Assembly: GCA_002897115.2 (NCBI GenBank)
Contig: BCIH01000012.1
Span: 309,851 to 327,617 of the forward strand
Reading direction: 5' to 3'
Length of the DNA: 17,767 nucleotides
Source: Prototheca cutis
Taxonomy: Eukaryota > Chlorophyta > Trebouxiophyceae > Chlorellales > Chlorellaceae
Of this stretch, positions 1 through 8,463 are shown piece by piece (within the stretch, counting starts at the first letter, position 1; each line of letters opens with the position of its first letter). Both the position numbers and the translations under genes were made by a program. The notes below the pieces were generated by a model. That model ran no database searches and was not told where the DNA came from. It saw only the letters and a program-made list of their open reading frames with translations.

Positions 1-1028
1 AAGTTGTCCATCTGCACCGCCCCAGGCACATGCGAAGTGTGCATAGGGATCGCCCGGAACGTGCGCATTCCCTCCTCGACGCGGAAGCGGGACATCGCGA
101 TCATCGCGCGAACGTGCTCCCTCGGGTTGACCTTGGAGTCGTAGTAAAAGGTGCCCTTTTCGAAGCGGTACCCCGGGGGATAGGCGTTGCGCAGAAGCTG
201 CAGCAGCCGGTCGTACTTTGCCTGCTGCGTGGCGTCCATTCCCTCCACNGCCGCCTCCAGGCGCCCGAGCGCCTCCTTGATGCGCCTCGCGGGGCCGTTG
301 ACCTCCTGATCGCACGTCTCGCCGCGTCTCTTGCGATCCCAATGCTCCCTGCGGGCCCGTGCATCCAGCTCCTTCCGGCGGTCCTTGACGTTGAGGATCA
401 GGTTCATGGTGCCCCGTACGTGCTCGCCAAAGTGCTTGCGAACGTTGGCCTCCACCGCCGCGCACTGTGTTTCCCCCCAGTACAGGGCATCCTGCACGTC
501 AAGGAGCACCCAGCTCGTCCACCACGTGGTCTGGGCCATTGCATCTCAACCCATCACAGACACTAGGCGATCCTGCATTCAGCCCGCGACGCAACCAACT
601 CATGCAACCACAATTCAATCAGTCACCTGGTTCGGTGCGTGGTAGAACTGCCGCCGCTCGTACGCAGTCGCCTGCTGGAACATGGGCCAGGACCTCTCGA
701 AACGGGCACGGAAGAACGTCGTTTCGGGGTTCCTTGTTTTCAACCTATGGTAGCTGACCATGTAAAGGAAGGCCTCGGAAAAGAACCTGGGACAGACGAA
801 CCGCGTTGCAAAGTCCGCACTGCCCGCCTCGTCCTCCTCCAGCAACACGAGTGCGGCAAAGAACGAGGCATGCTGCTTCACGGGATGCATCTTGTGGACA
901 TACTGCTCCTGAGGACCATGGAACATGCGCTTCCAGGTCGCCAGTACAGAGGCCTTGGCGGCCGTAAAGACGCCCTTGAGCGCCTCCCACCCGCGGCCCA
1001 AAAGTCGCGGTCCATCGACCTCGCAATC
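1..1028 (-). CDS. Partial spliced gene of unknown function, possibly element-encoded
   Basis: I do not recognise this protein. Two exons read in one frame on the minus strand. The first is about 1028 to 627; its start is uncertain, with an acceptor-like CAG next to the first clear codon. The second runs from 530 off the left edge with no stop. They join across a 96-bp GT-AG intron (531-626), phase 0, giving ...FYHAPNQ|TTWWTSWVLL.... About 310 residues are visible. The first exon is aromatic-rich (LATWKRMFHG, FFSEAFLYMVSYHRL). The second has a strongly charged, probably helical stretch (KDRRKELDARARREHWDRKR) followed by an Arg/Tyr-rich part (YPPGYRFEKGTFYYDSKVNP). Its beginning is a diverged duplicate of the segment at 1188-1305, which in turn belongs to the inverted repeat, so the gene may be part of a repetitive element or a small gene family. 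One N falls at 249. Coding status is likely; identity is open. Confidence 0.45.
907..1022 (-). repeat. Internal direct repeat, copy A
   Basis: This segment is roughly 70% identical by eye to 1188-1305 in the same orientation, about 280 bp apart. Both contain a shared CATGGAAC...TGCGCT block and a CCCAAAAGT block. Copy A lies inside the open frame of the left-edge gene and copy B inside the inverted-repeat arm. The pair therefore links that gene to the repeat family. Confidence 0.7.
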
Positions 1029-1181
1029 CTGCTGTGATGATGGGTGGATGGATTGGGCAGGCCGGCGTAAAGTCTCCCACCTTTGGCACCTTCGGTTCGG
1101 GAGGCGCCAGAATGCCAACGCGCACGGGACAGCACCGCCTTCCAGAACGGGAACTCACGAGCTGATGTCGACTTGGTTCTC

Positions 1182-1298
1182 CTATTCGTCCAGAAGACCA
1201 TGGAACCTGCGCTGGCAGGTCGCACCCACTGACGCCTTGACGGTCGTCATGGCGGCCCTGGGCGCCTCCCGCCTGCTACCCCAAAAGTTGCGGGCCAT
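1182..1298 (-). pseudogene. Short relic ORF homologous to the start of the left-edge gene
   Basis: A 38-codon ORF (MARNFWGSRREAP ... FHGLLDE, then TAG) lies in the left repeat arm. The right arm encodes the same peptide with a few substitutions (MVRDFWGSGREAP ... ATWQRRFH) and stays open to the window edge. A third, more diverged version forms the beginning of the left-edge gene at about 907-1022 (LLGRGWEALKG ... ATWKRMFHG). Relative to that version there is a one-base indel near the start, after which the frames agree. The stop shortly after the homologous block suggests that this copy is a truncated duplicate. It could also be a genuine first exon of the left-edge gene. Confidence 0.5.
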
Positions 1299-1305
1299 TC
1301 GCTTT
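1188..1305 (-). repeat. Internal direct repeat, copy B
   Basis: This is the partner of 907-1022. It is much closer to the right arm (about 17660-17767) than to copy A, so the A/B duplication is older than the split between the two inverted-repeat arms. Confidence 0.7.
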
Positions 1306-1306
1306 G

Positions 1307-1329
1307 CACCCGTTATTGTAATGGGTGCA
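1307..1329. promoter_or_regulatory. Conserved 23-bp palindrome in the left repeat arm
   Basis: The sequence is GCACCC-N11-GGGTGC, and the stem extends to ten pairs with one mismatch around a three-base centre. The right arm holds the same element at about 17639-17661. On the side away from the relic ORF, some 36 bp including TGGGTGCATGAAATAGATAG are identical in both arms, in a part without a clear reading frame. A protein-binding site or element-specific promoter motif is plausible, because it lies immediately upstream of the ORF at 1298. Function is inferred only. Confidence 0.5.
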
Positions 1330-1469
1330 TGAAATAGATAGGTCAGCGGGTAATCTTCGTATGTTGTACCGAGTTCCCACTGGCCGACCCTCCCCGGAAG
1401 ACTCAGGGCCCTTGGCCTGGGTCAATTTCCAGGACCTTCTAAAACCTCCTTGCAAGACCTGTCCTGCCT

Positions 1470-1607
1470 TTCAAAAAGGAACCCAACCCATCCTCTGAGC
1501 GATGCGGCCAGGGAATGCGGTCCAACAGGCATTTTGTTTGAAAAACATGCCCATCCTATTCACATGGGAGTCGACGAATCTCGAGAAGGTTTCATCATTT
1601 TCTGCTG
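1470..1607 (-). pseudogene. Decayed Myb/SANT-like segment, left arm
   Basis: On the minus strand the frame reads TAENDETFSRFVDSH, then after a diverged linker CWTAFPGRIAQRMGW, and ends at a TGA. The right arm has TAENDETLSRFIDSH and, in a shifted frame, CWTAFPGRVAQKMGF. Substitutions between the arms are conservative (F/L, V/I, V/L, K/R), as expected for former coding sequence. The pattern (acidic E-x-D-E start, L..FI helix, then W...R.AQ.MG) resembles a Myb/SANT repeat, which transposon proteins and transcription factors often carry. A four-base indel between the arms and a further indel near 1472 mean at least one copy is broken. Family assignment is an inference. Confidence 0.4.
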
Positions 1608-1631
1608 TGATGAAGATAGCAATGGGTGTCC

Positions 1632-1636
1632 TTACA
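1632..1636 (-). terminator. TGTAA, likely poly(A) signal of malonyl-CoA decarboxylase
   Basis: TGTAA on the minus strand lies about 64 nt after the stop codon and before the inverted-repeat arm. TGTAA is the usual chlorophyte polyadenylation motif. Confidence 0.45.
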
Positions 1637-1699
1637 GTACTAGTGCATACCAGATTGTGCCGGGGGAGAATGCCAGGGGGCTGATGCTGCACCCCCATG

Positions 1700-3667
1700 T
1701 CATGCATCCAGCAGGCTGGTTACCTGCTCGGATGCAGGGATCGCCCCGCTGACGACATAGGCCCGATTGTTGGCATCCACGTGGGGCAGGTCGTACAGAT
1801 AATTGACCATGATGCCGTGGCTGCGGGCCAGCCCCGCCGGGCTGGCGTCGGCTCGCCAGTTGAGCCGCCAGCACTCGGCGCCATTCCTCACATGGAAACC
1901 GGCCACCGGGTCCAGTGCCAGGCCCCTGCATGTGTTGTCGTTGTTGTCCAAGGGGATTTGTCTTTTTGTCGCCGTGGAATGGTAGGTTTCGGGTATTGGG
2001 TATGTTGCAATGGGAAATGGGCCCTCCCACTCCCCTTTCCAAAAAGACATAAAACCAGGTAGTGTCCAGCCCACCCACCGCCGTTTTTCGTGTAGGAGGT
2101 AGTGAGCACAGAGCCGGAGCAGCAGCGGTTTCAGCTTGTCTTCAACATCTGCCTGGTGGAGCCAGGCGTCGCTCGGCAGCGCCGACCGCAGCAGTCCCTC
2201 CTCCCCAGGGCGCAGCGGCAAGTCCCCCGGCGCGGAGGCCAGTTTCCGGTCGAGCCAGCCGGCAAACCCGGGGATGGGAGACAGCGTGACATAGGTCCTA
2301 ATCTGAAACTCTGTCCCCAGTCGCTTCACCGCCTGCGATTCGGTGCAGAAAGAAGGGGGTGGGGGGGTTCAAGAGGGGTGCTGCCAGACAACTACCATGA
2401 GCATGGAAATAAACCTGAACAGCGCTGCACCACCACCCACCCCCGTGCCTTCTTGATGAGAAAGTTGCCCATGTCGATGCCTGCCAGGCCCGGCTGTGAG
2501 TTTGAAATGGAGTAAAAGACGGCGACTGCTGGATTGCTGGGCGGCTGATCCGCTGCAGTTGGAGGAAGGGGGAAGATGGCTGTTGGGACAACTGTACAGG
2601 GACGATCCCCTACACGCACACCACACCCGGCCATAACTCATGTCGCACCGATATACAAAGCCCGAAGGATGGGCCCTCAAACCCCCTTGAATTATCGCAC
2701 CGTGTGGCTCATGGAGGACTGTGTCCATGTTGCCAGGTACTTGTGGCATCAGGGCCGTGTGCAGGACGACCAGCGGCACACCTGGCAGCCCCGGGTGCGT
2801 GAGGGCAAACACGCGGCGTCGCGGCCCCAGCCGTGCCCGCAGCTCGTCCCAGGACGCTATACGGTGGACTGCCTCGGCTGCCATGACCCGCTCCAGCAAT
2901 GCCGTAGGAGATCCCTCCCAGGACAGCCGTTCCACGCGGAGCAGGCCCGGACCAAACAGCGCAAACAGCTGCCCCCGCAGGGCCTCGGCCAGGGCCCGTA
3001 GCGCGCCGCTACGCGAAGGGCACTCGCGCAGCGCGCGCAGCGAGTCCGCACGCATGGCCACCAATGCGGCAATGCCGCCGGGCTGGCTGCTAAGGGGAGG
3101 GAGCAGGTGCGCATGGAGCGGCCGAGCAGCCTCCGACAACACCCTTGCCGCCGCCTGCACCGCTGCCTCTGCGTCAGACAGGCCTTTTGGCGGTGCGGGA
3201 GAGCCGTTGGTAGTGCTACCCGATACTGCTTCTTCATCACCAACTGTACCACGAGTTGCCGTGTCTGGCCCTAGAGCCGCCACCTGTGCCAAGGCCTGGT
3301 CGTAGCGTCGCATGGCGGCGGTGATGTCATCGCTGGGCCCGCCAAATTCGGTGGCCAGGCGGCGGAGCAGAGCGACCCTGGCCACGTGGTCCTGCTGTCC
3401 GTAGTGCTTGATGAAGGCCTGGCACAGGGCGTCGGGGATGGTGCTCTGGGGGGCGTCCCGCCTCAGCCGGATGACCGTGTGCAACAGGGAGGCCGCCTCC
3501 TCCGCATCGCCCTCCAAGGATGAGGAGGCAGGGGAGGACAGGCGGGACTCCCAGCGCTGCAACAAATCCACGTCGGCATTCAAACCCCCGTCCGTGGTGC
3601 TGGTGAGCCATCGACAAGCCGGCGTGCGGCCCAGGAGGCCGCGACCGAGCCTCGTCAGCAGCGCCAT
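1700..3667 (-). CDS. MLYCD: Malonyl-CoA decarboxylase
   Basis: Converts malonyl-CoA to acetyl-CoA and CO2, and so controls the malonyl-CoA pool and fatty-acid metabolism. Four exons (3667-2701, 2552-2449, 2332-2079, 1925-1700) give 516 aa, against about 490 in animals. Family signatures in order: a helical N-terminal domain; VERLSWEGSP; AEAVHRIASWDELRARLG; LVVLHTALMPQVPGNM; FYSISNSQPGLAGIDMGNFL (about 335); LSPIPGFAGWL; LDPVAGFHVRNGAECWRLNW; ASEQV near the end. The catalytic Ser and His of the family correspond to S337 and H453. The leader (MALLTRLGRGLLGRTP) is Arg-rich and suggests mitochondrial or plastid import. The protein ends ...SLLDA, with no peroxisomal SKL-type signal. The start ATG has a strong context (ACCGCCATGG). 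Intron 2 appears to use a GC donor. The first intron has an alternative in-frame acceptor near 2580; I chose 2552 for its pyrimidine tract. A TTACA (TGTAA on the coding strand) at 1632-1636 may be the poly(A) signal. Confidence 0.94.
2333..2448 (-). other. Probable GC-AG intron of malonyl-CoA decarboxylase
   Basis: Exon 2 must join ...GNFLIKK to ...VKRLGTEF, because the family reads NFLIKR-VVKEL without a gap. Splicing at AAG|GCACGG to CGCAG|GCGGTG gives IKKAVKRLGTEF exactly. The nearby GT donors add extra residues or create a stop. The 3' part has a C/T-rich tract. Confidence 0.65.
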
Positions 3668-3743
3668 GGCGGTACTGCCTTCCCCAGCTCGCGATCAAGC
3701 CCAAGACCGGGCCAGACCCCCTCGCAGTCCTTCCATCGAAGTA

Positions 3744-3748
3744 TTACA
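3744..3748 (-). terminator. TGTAA, possible poly(A) signal of the methyltransferase-like gene
   Basis: It lies about 216 nt past that gene's stop and only 77 nt before the malonyl-CoA decarboxylase start codon. The upstream transcript therefore probably ends inside the promoter or 5' UTR region of the next gene. The whole gap 3668-3963 is 296 bp and holds nothing else I can name. Confidence 0.35.
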
Positions 3749-3963
3749 AATGTGTGTCAACGTTGGAACAGGGCCCTCGTCAAGCACTGAGGTGGGGGCG
3801 CTGGTTTGGTTCCGTAAAATGTGATCTGGGGCAGTAGGGTTTTTTTCCCCGACTTGGATCAGGGTGATCAAGGGGGGGATCTGCCTAGGACACCAGCAGA
3901 TGCCTGCAAGGGGCGCAAGGAAGCGCTGCCTTCCCAACGCATACACCAAAGACATCAGTGTCA

Positions 3964-5890
3964 TCACAGCGCCGTGGCAGGTGTGATGGACCATGGTGAG
4001 AAGCGCCAGAGCAACACCCCTTCCACAACGCCTAGGATGACCCAGCCCCAGCGGAAAGCCGGCACCCGCTCCCTGCACACAGGTCATGAAGATAGTGAAT
4101 GTGTATGTGCGCGCGTGTGTGTGCACGTGGTTGCATGTGTGTGTGTGTGTGCGCGTGTGTGTGTGAAAGGAGGTGGAGAAGGGTTTGGATTGAACATCCA
4201 TGCACGTGGCCACTTCCACGGTCCAGCAAGACAGCCACCTGGCGTGGTGCACGGGCACCAGCCCAGTCACTGGCAGCGACAACGCGACCACCCAACGGTT
4301 GTGCACACCAGATTTCCCGAAACACCATTACCGCCGATTTCAGGCAACCACTCACATGTATCTCCTGTATACCGCGCCATACTTGTCTTCCATGAGCTTC
4401 TCCTCGCGCGGCACAACCGTGATGCGATAGACCGCAAAAGAAAGCAGGAACGCGGCCGTCGCGGCCACCGCACCACCAGCCAGAGAGAAGCCTGCAGCCA
4501 TTTGCTCGTGTGATGGGTTAATTGCTCGTTCACCCCCAGCACCAGTGCGTGATCAGGTGGCACAGAGCATGGCATCACACTTGTGTGCATGGCCGCCTGT
4601 GCCGGCCATGGGTAGCAGTGGCCATTCCGCAAATCACGAACAGCCATAGACCGGGCTCCGTCCCTGTCCACAGGCACGCAGTGAGACCCATGCCCCCCCC
4701 AAAAAAGCATGTACCCATGATGAAGAGGAAGTTGCCGAGAATCTGTGGGTGCCGAACGATGGAGTAGGGCCCGATCATGACCAGCTTGCGTGGGAGCTGG
4801 GGCTCGCCCAAGAAACTATAGACGCCGACCATCAGCGCCGAGGACAGCGTCAGTGCCGCGCCATACACACAGGCGATCGACCCCGCCGTTCCTGCGTACT
4901 CGGTCACCGCATTCACGGGTGGCACCGCATACCACAGCACGAATCCTACATGTGCACGTGTGTGTTTTGGGCGGGGGGAGCATATGAATTGGGTTGCTTG
5001 CCTGGGGAGAAGGAGTTCCAATTCAAACTCAACAACTCCCATAAACAAATGTGTTTTCGGTTCAAAATCCAGCAATAAGTCCAAACAATATGCCTCTGAC
5101 GATGCAACACGCACATGCACACACCAACCCGCTCACCGAGCCAGAACAGGGCGTTCCAGGCGTATCGGAGCAGCGCGCGCCAGTCGTTCGTCTTCTCCGC
5201 TTGAAGCTTGCGCCGGGCGTCGCGCCACCACTTGAGCCCGAAAAAGGTGGAAAACACGGCCGACGCCACAAACATGGTCGTGGTGTACGTTTCAAACTGC
5301 GCGATCCGCGACAGGAAGTCGTTGCCCGTGAGCACCGATAACAGCAGCAGCGACCAGTAGCCAATGTTCAGGTAGTAGTACACCTGGCAATGTATTGATG
5401 TGTGTGCTTTGGGGAGGGGTGTCTTTTAGCGTGGGGGATGTCAAGCTCAATTGCAGAATTCCAATAAAGACGGAGCCGGGGCACTTTCAAGGGCGCTCGC
5501 TCGCTGCCGCCCAAAGCAGCACTCCAAAATAGTCAATCAACCACCAAGTGCATGCTCGCATCGCGCATTTCCAGACCACTCAAAGGAGTATCGCAACACG
5601 CATGATCCATGCCCGCTCACATCCTGGAAGGTAAAGCCCAGCAGCCTGGGGGTCTGGGCCTCCGCATCTTCATCCAGGGAGTCTGCCACAACCGCCTCCA
5701 CGGTGTCGGGCGATCCCGGCGCCAGGCAGCGGCGCTCCAGCGCCCTGCCTGCCGTTCTATAAACGGAACGGTTCTGGGTGAAGGGCCGCAGTGGCCTGTA
5801 GAGCCCCGGCAACAGCAGCCCGTTGGGAGCACGGGTGCGTCGAACGCATGTCGGAGCACAAGTCCGAGCGCTCACTGTCAGGCTCTGCAT
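3964..5890 (-). CDS. Multi-pass membrane protein of the ICMT/PEMT-like methyltransferase fold, probable plastid leader
   Basis: Exons 5890-5621, 5383-5137, 4945-4715, 4663-4607, 4491-4356 and 4072-3964 give 349 aa. The first 60 residues (MQSLTVSARTCAPTCVRRTR...) are basic, hydroxylated and acid-free, like a chloroplast transit peptide. About seven hydrophobic segments follow. The diagnostic motif is GPYSIVRHPQILGNFLFIMG (residues about 230-250), the G-P-Y-x-x-x-R-H-P ... G signature of isoprenylcysteine/phospholipid methyltransferases and NnrU-like proteins. The C-terminal part VPREEKLMEDKYGAVYRRYM then ERVPAFRWGW matches the family's EE..L...fG..Y..Y...VPR end. SAM-dependent methylation of a lipid or prenyl substrate in a plastid membrane is inferred; the substrate is unknown. 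The junctions around 4664-4714 and 4492-4606 are uncertain: the first may be retained in frame (17 extra residues), and the second needs a GC donor or a different GT/AG pair. The last intron contains a (GT)n tract. Confidence 0.75.
4090..4165. repeat. Imperfect (GT/CA)n microsatellite in an intron
   Basis: Alternating GT, interrupted by GC and AT steps, runs over about 75 bp inside the last intron (4073-4355) of the methyltransferase-like gene. Its 3' splice site lies directly beyond. Shorter (GT)n tracts occur at 12475-12488 (SRPBCC intron) and at 14099-14112, which begins at the donor of the first PSD intron. Confidence 0.9.
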
Positions 5891-6253
5891 GGCGTTTGCA
5901 ATACTAAATGTTGCACATCATGCAGTCCTGATGTGCTTCAAAAAATGCTGCTTTTCCTGGAGCGTGCTTCGCTTCAGATCCCCTTGAATCCCAAGCGCTT
6001 GCCATGGAAGTGGGTTTCCGGAGGCTCGCCACCTTCGCGCCAGCTGGGGGGGGGTTTGGCTCCCTCGGCTTTCCCTTCAGTGCAGGCTCATGCATTTGCC
6101 CGAACGCTGGAGCGGTACTGCACTTCCCATATCTTTCTTGAGAATGACATGCTCTTCTGTACATCCAGCAACAGACGTGCCGACAATTCAAGCAGACGTA
6201 CTTTGGTGCCCTACCAGGCAAGGAGCTCCGGCTCAGGCGGCCAGGGGCACCAC
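5891..6253. other. Intergenic region between ESF2 and the methyltransferase-like gene
   Basis: 363 bp between two same-strand genes. It must hold the ESF2 3' UTR and the next promoter. I see no TGTAA, no TATA box in a convincing position and no coding signal; the long minus-strand frame through here lacks any recognisable motif. Confidence 0.5.
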
Positions 6254-7829
6254 CTAAGCAGCACCGGCCTTTTGGCCTGCCAGCATCTGGAGCAGGGACT
6301 GTGAGACGGTCGGCGCTTCGGGCGCGCTGACGGGATCGGCCTTGGCTTTGCGCTGTCCAAATTTCCGCACTTTCTTCTCCGGTTGCTCCTCTACTTCTGA
6401 GGAGCGATCCTTGGAGACGGCTCCGGTGACGTCCTCTGCCGCGAGTTTGGCCTGCAACAATGGTCAAAGGGGGGGTTGATGCAAGGCCAATTACCGGTCC
6501 CTGCCCTCGTGCGTCCTCGTGGTGAACCCTAGCCCGCTCTCCCATAGACACACATCGATATCCATGCAACCTCTCGCTCTCGCCTTCTTCTGGCGGCGCT
6601 CCTGCATGGCCGTCTGGGCTTTGGCGGCATCCACTTGCTGGAGGTAAAAGTCCCGCTCCCGCTTGGCGGCTGCCACTTCCATTGCCAGTCGCTGCTCCCT
6701 GACCGCCTTTTGGTAGTTGATCTCCTCTGCACAAGGGTGCGAGGTATTGTGTTTTCTAGGCCAGCGGACAAGAAGACCTTTGCCCCGCTGCTGCTGCCAA
6801 TAGGTGGAACCGCCTCACTAAACCATGCAACACAACGAAACATCATCCCACCCCTGGCCCCCGACCAATGCCAGCTCACACACCTGTGAGCTGATCCCAC
6901 TTGAACTTGGGAAGGTACCGGAGGCTCCACAGGTCGTAATAATATGACGACCGGCGCTTTCCGCCCATAAGCTGGCCATTCAGCATCGCCACTGTCTGTG
7001 GTATAGGTCATGAATGGGTGACCCCATGGTCAATAATCCTGTTTCCAGGGGGAGAGTGTCGGTCGTAGTTCACTCGCACCCCAGACCAGCTCAGCCAGTC
7101 ACGACCCCTCCAACAGGTGATGCCCCGCCTTGCAGCACCTTTTTTGCATCCTTTTTGTCCTCAAACTCGATCCAGCCTTCTGTAAAGTTCTTCCCAGAGT
7201 TGGAGCCCTTTTCCTTGCGCAGACGCCGCTGCCGCGCGTCTGCACGCGTGCACGGAGAGGGACAGCGCGGTCGTGACAGGCAGTGGGGTGAGAGAAGTCG
7301 TTGCACACGTGACATGCAGCTCAGCAAGTCCCAGCACGTGGCGGAAGACATGGACCCGCCGACCAACCTTCTGGGGCCAGATAGATTCGGCCAATCTCGC
7401 CATACGGCTCCAGCATCTGTCGCAGCTTGCGGGGTTTCTGAACAGAGAGAGCACCCATAAGAGCAGTGTGTTGTAATGGTCCTGATGCTGGATAGTCACT
7501 GGTTGTGCTGCGCTAGGCCGTGTGTCCTCCCCCCCTCTGCAGCACCCTGCACCGTGGGGAGCACAACACCCAGGCCAGCCACACTCCGGAGGACGCACCA
7601 GGTGGGGAGGAAGCCGGCTCATATAGACTATTCCTCGCTTGTTATACTGTTCCTGAAGTTTTTCGAGCTTTTTCTTTGTCAGTTTGGGTGGCAGGAAGGT
7701 GTCTGGGTCGTCCACACGCCCGGCCGAGCGCGGCGCCTCCTGCGCGTCATGGCCAGAGTGCTCCCCGTCGTCGTGCCGGGGAGATTCCGCCACTTCACTT
7801 TCATGCATCGTGTTCCTCAAATTTGCCAT
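6254..7829 (-). CDS. ESF2: ESF2/ABT1 family pre-rRNA processing protein
   Basis: A nucleolar RRM protein of the small-subunit processome, needed in yeast for 18S rRNA maturation and for stimulating the helicase Dbp8. Six exons (7829-7599, 7437-7368, 7239-7139, 6995-6884, 6726-6584, 6451-6254) give 284 aa. After an acidic N-terminus comes PPKLTKKKLEKLQEQYNKRG, then the RRM: IVYMSRLPPHL (RNP2-like), KPRKLRQMLEPYGEIGRIYL, the family-specific long loop, and NFTEGWIEFEDKKDAKK (RNP1-like strand). The hallmark C-terminal block follows: YYYDLWSLRYLPKFKWDQLT, then INYQKAVREQRL and AAAKRERDFYLQQVD. The tail is basic and then Ala/Gln-rich. Five introns; the last may use a GC donor (AAG|GCGAGA) or a GT 30 bases further on, both in frame. 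The ATG at 7829 is overlapped by a tiny upstream ORF. Confidence 0.94.
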
Positions 7830-7834
7830 GGCAT
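7817..7834 (-). promoter_or_regulatory. Six-codon upstream ORF overlapping the ESF2 start
   Basis: An ATG five bases upstream of the proposed ESF2 ATG opens a frame of five residues and a TGA that overlaps the start codon (ATGCCATGGC arrangement). If the mRNA includes it, it could lower initiation at the ESF2 ATG or shift it to the in-frame Met at codon 8. The effect is inferred. Confidence 0.4.
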
Positions 7835-8463
7835 ATGCTCAATTTGTGTGTGACGTGAGTGGCAGTCGCTTTTTCGATATGCGCCATGACCGTGCACGGC
7901 TGCCCTCGCCCTCCGCATTCTTGCCCATCCGGCTCTGATGTGGGCACCGGCCCGACACAGCAGCCATTTACCCAACTGGGATGGCTCAAGCTTTCCTCGT
8001 CCTGTCCAAACGTCCACGTCTTCTCATGCATTACAGGGAGCAGGGTTTCGTTGAAACGCATCGTTGCAGAGCAGATGCAATCGTTGCATGCAGGTGGCCG
8101 ATGGGCGTGTGCCGCCAGTGCGAGTGGACGACGGATATGACAATGCACTGGCATGGCATGCAGGATGAGAGAGGGAAAGAATACTGAATGCAAGGCAACA
8201 GAGGGTAAAAACGGTTCCCAGATATTCAAAGCAAACAAAGTTGAGGACAGTCGTTTTCTATTTTTTTCTCCGAGGAAGCAACGGGCATATCAGACTGCAG
8301 CAGAGCAGGTGCACAATTCACGCGGTAGTATCTTTGCACTCCAAGGGAAAACAAGGTAGGAGCTACATCCCTATGAAACACGGCAGTCGAGCAGGCGTCT
8401 TGGACGGCCTGGATTTCGGGGGTCGGCGACGGCCGCCTTTTTGGCTGGCTGCACTTTGCCCCG
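7830..8463. other. Intergenic region between VOC and ESF2 genes
   Basis: 634 bp holding the VOC 3' UTR and the ESF2 promoter. A TTACA at 8031-8035 (TGTAA on the minus strand) could be a poly(A) signal, though it is about 430 nt after the VOC stop. A T-rich patch lies at about 8255-8270. Open frames here on either strand show no recognisable domain. Confidence 0.4.

Larger units (their letters stand above)
1194..1607 (-). repeat. Left arm of a ~0.4-kb imperfect inverted repeat
   Basis: The plus strand here matches the reverse complement of 17372-17767. The inner part (about 1194-1345) differs at only about nine of 150 positions by eye. The outer part (1346-1607) is more diverged, with small indels. 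Similarity stops sharply at about 1607, just beside an AG that looks like a 3' splice site when read on the minus strand. The other end runs to the window edge in the right arm, so the full unit is longer than seen. The arm lies just downstream of the malonyl-CoA decarboxylase stop codon, beyond its likely poly(A) signal. It is either a dispersed element or duplicated gene fragments. Confidence 0.85.

Noticed and set aside
1194..1607. Inverted-repeat arms taken as terminal inverted repeats of one 16.5-kb transposon
   Set aside because: The arms contain internal coding relics and continue outward. The block between them consists of ordinary housekeeping genes with no transposase, so two separate copies of one family is simpler.
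2721..3305. 194-codon plus-strand frame
   Set aside because: Antisense to malonyl-CoA decarboxylase exon 1, which has clear family motifs.
3821..4513. 230-codon plus-strand open frame
   Set aside because: It runs antisense through exons of the methyltransferase-like gene and a GT microsatellite, which translates as Cys/Val repeats.
5904..6734. 276-codon minus-strand open frame across the ESF2 3' end
   Set aside because: It reads the wrong frame of the ESF2 exons and continues into intergenic DNA; composition is random.
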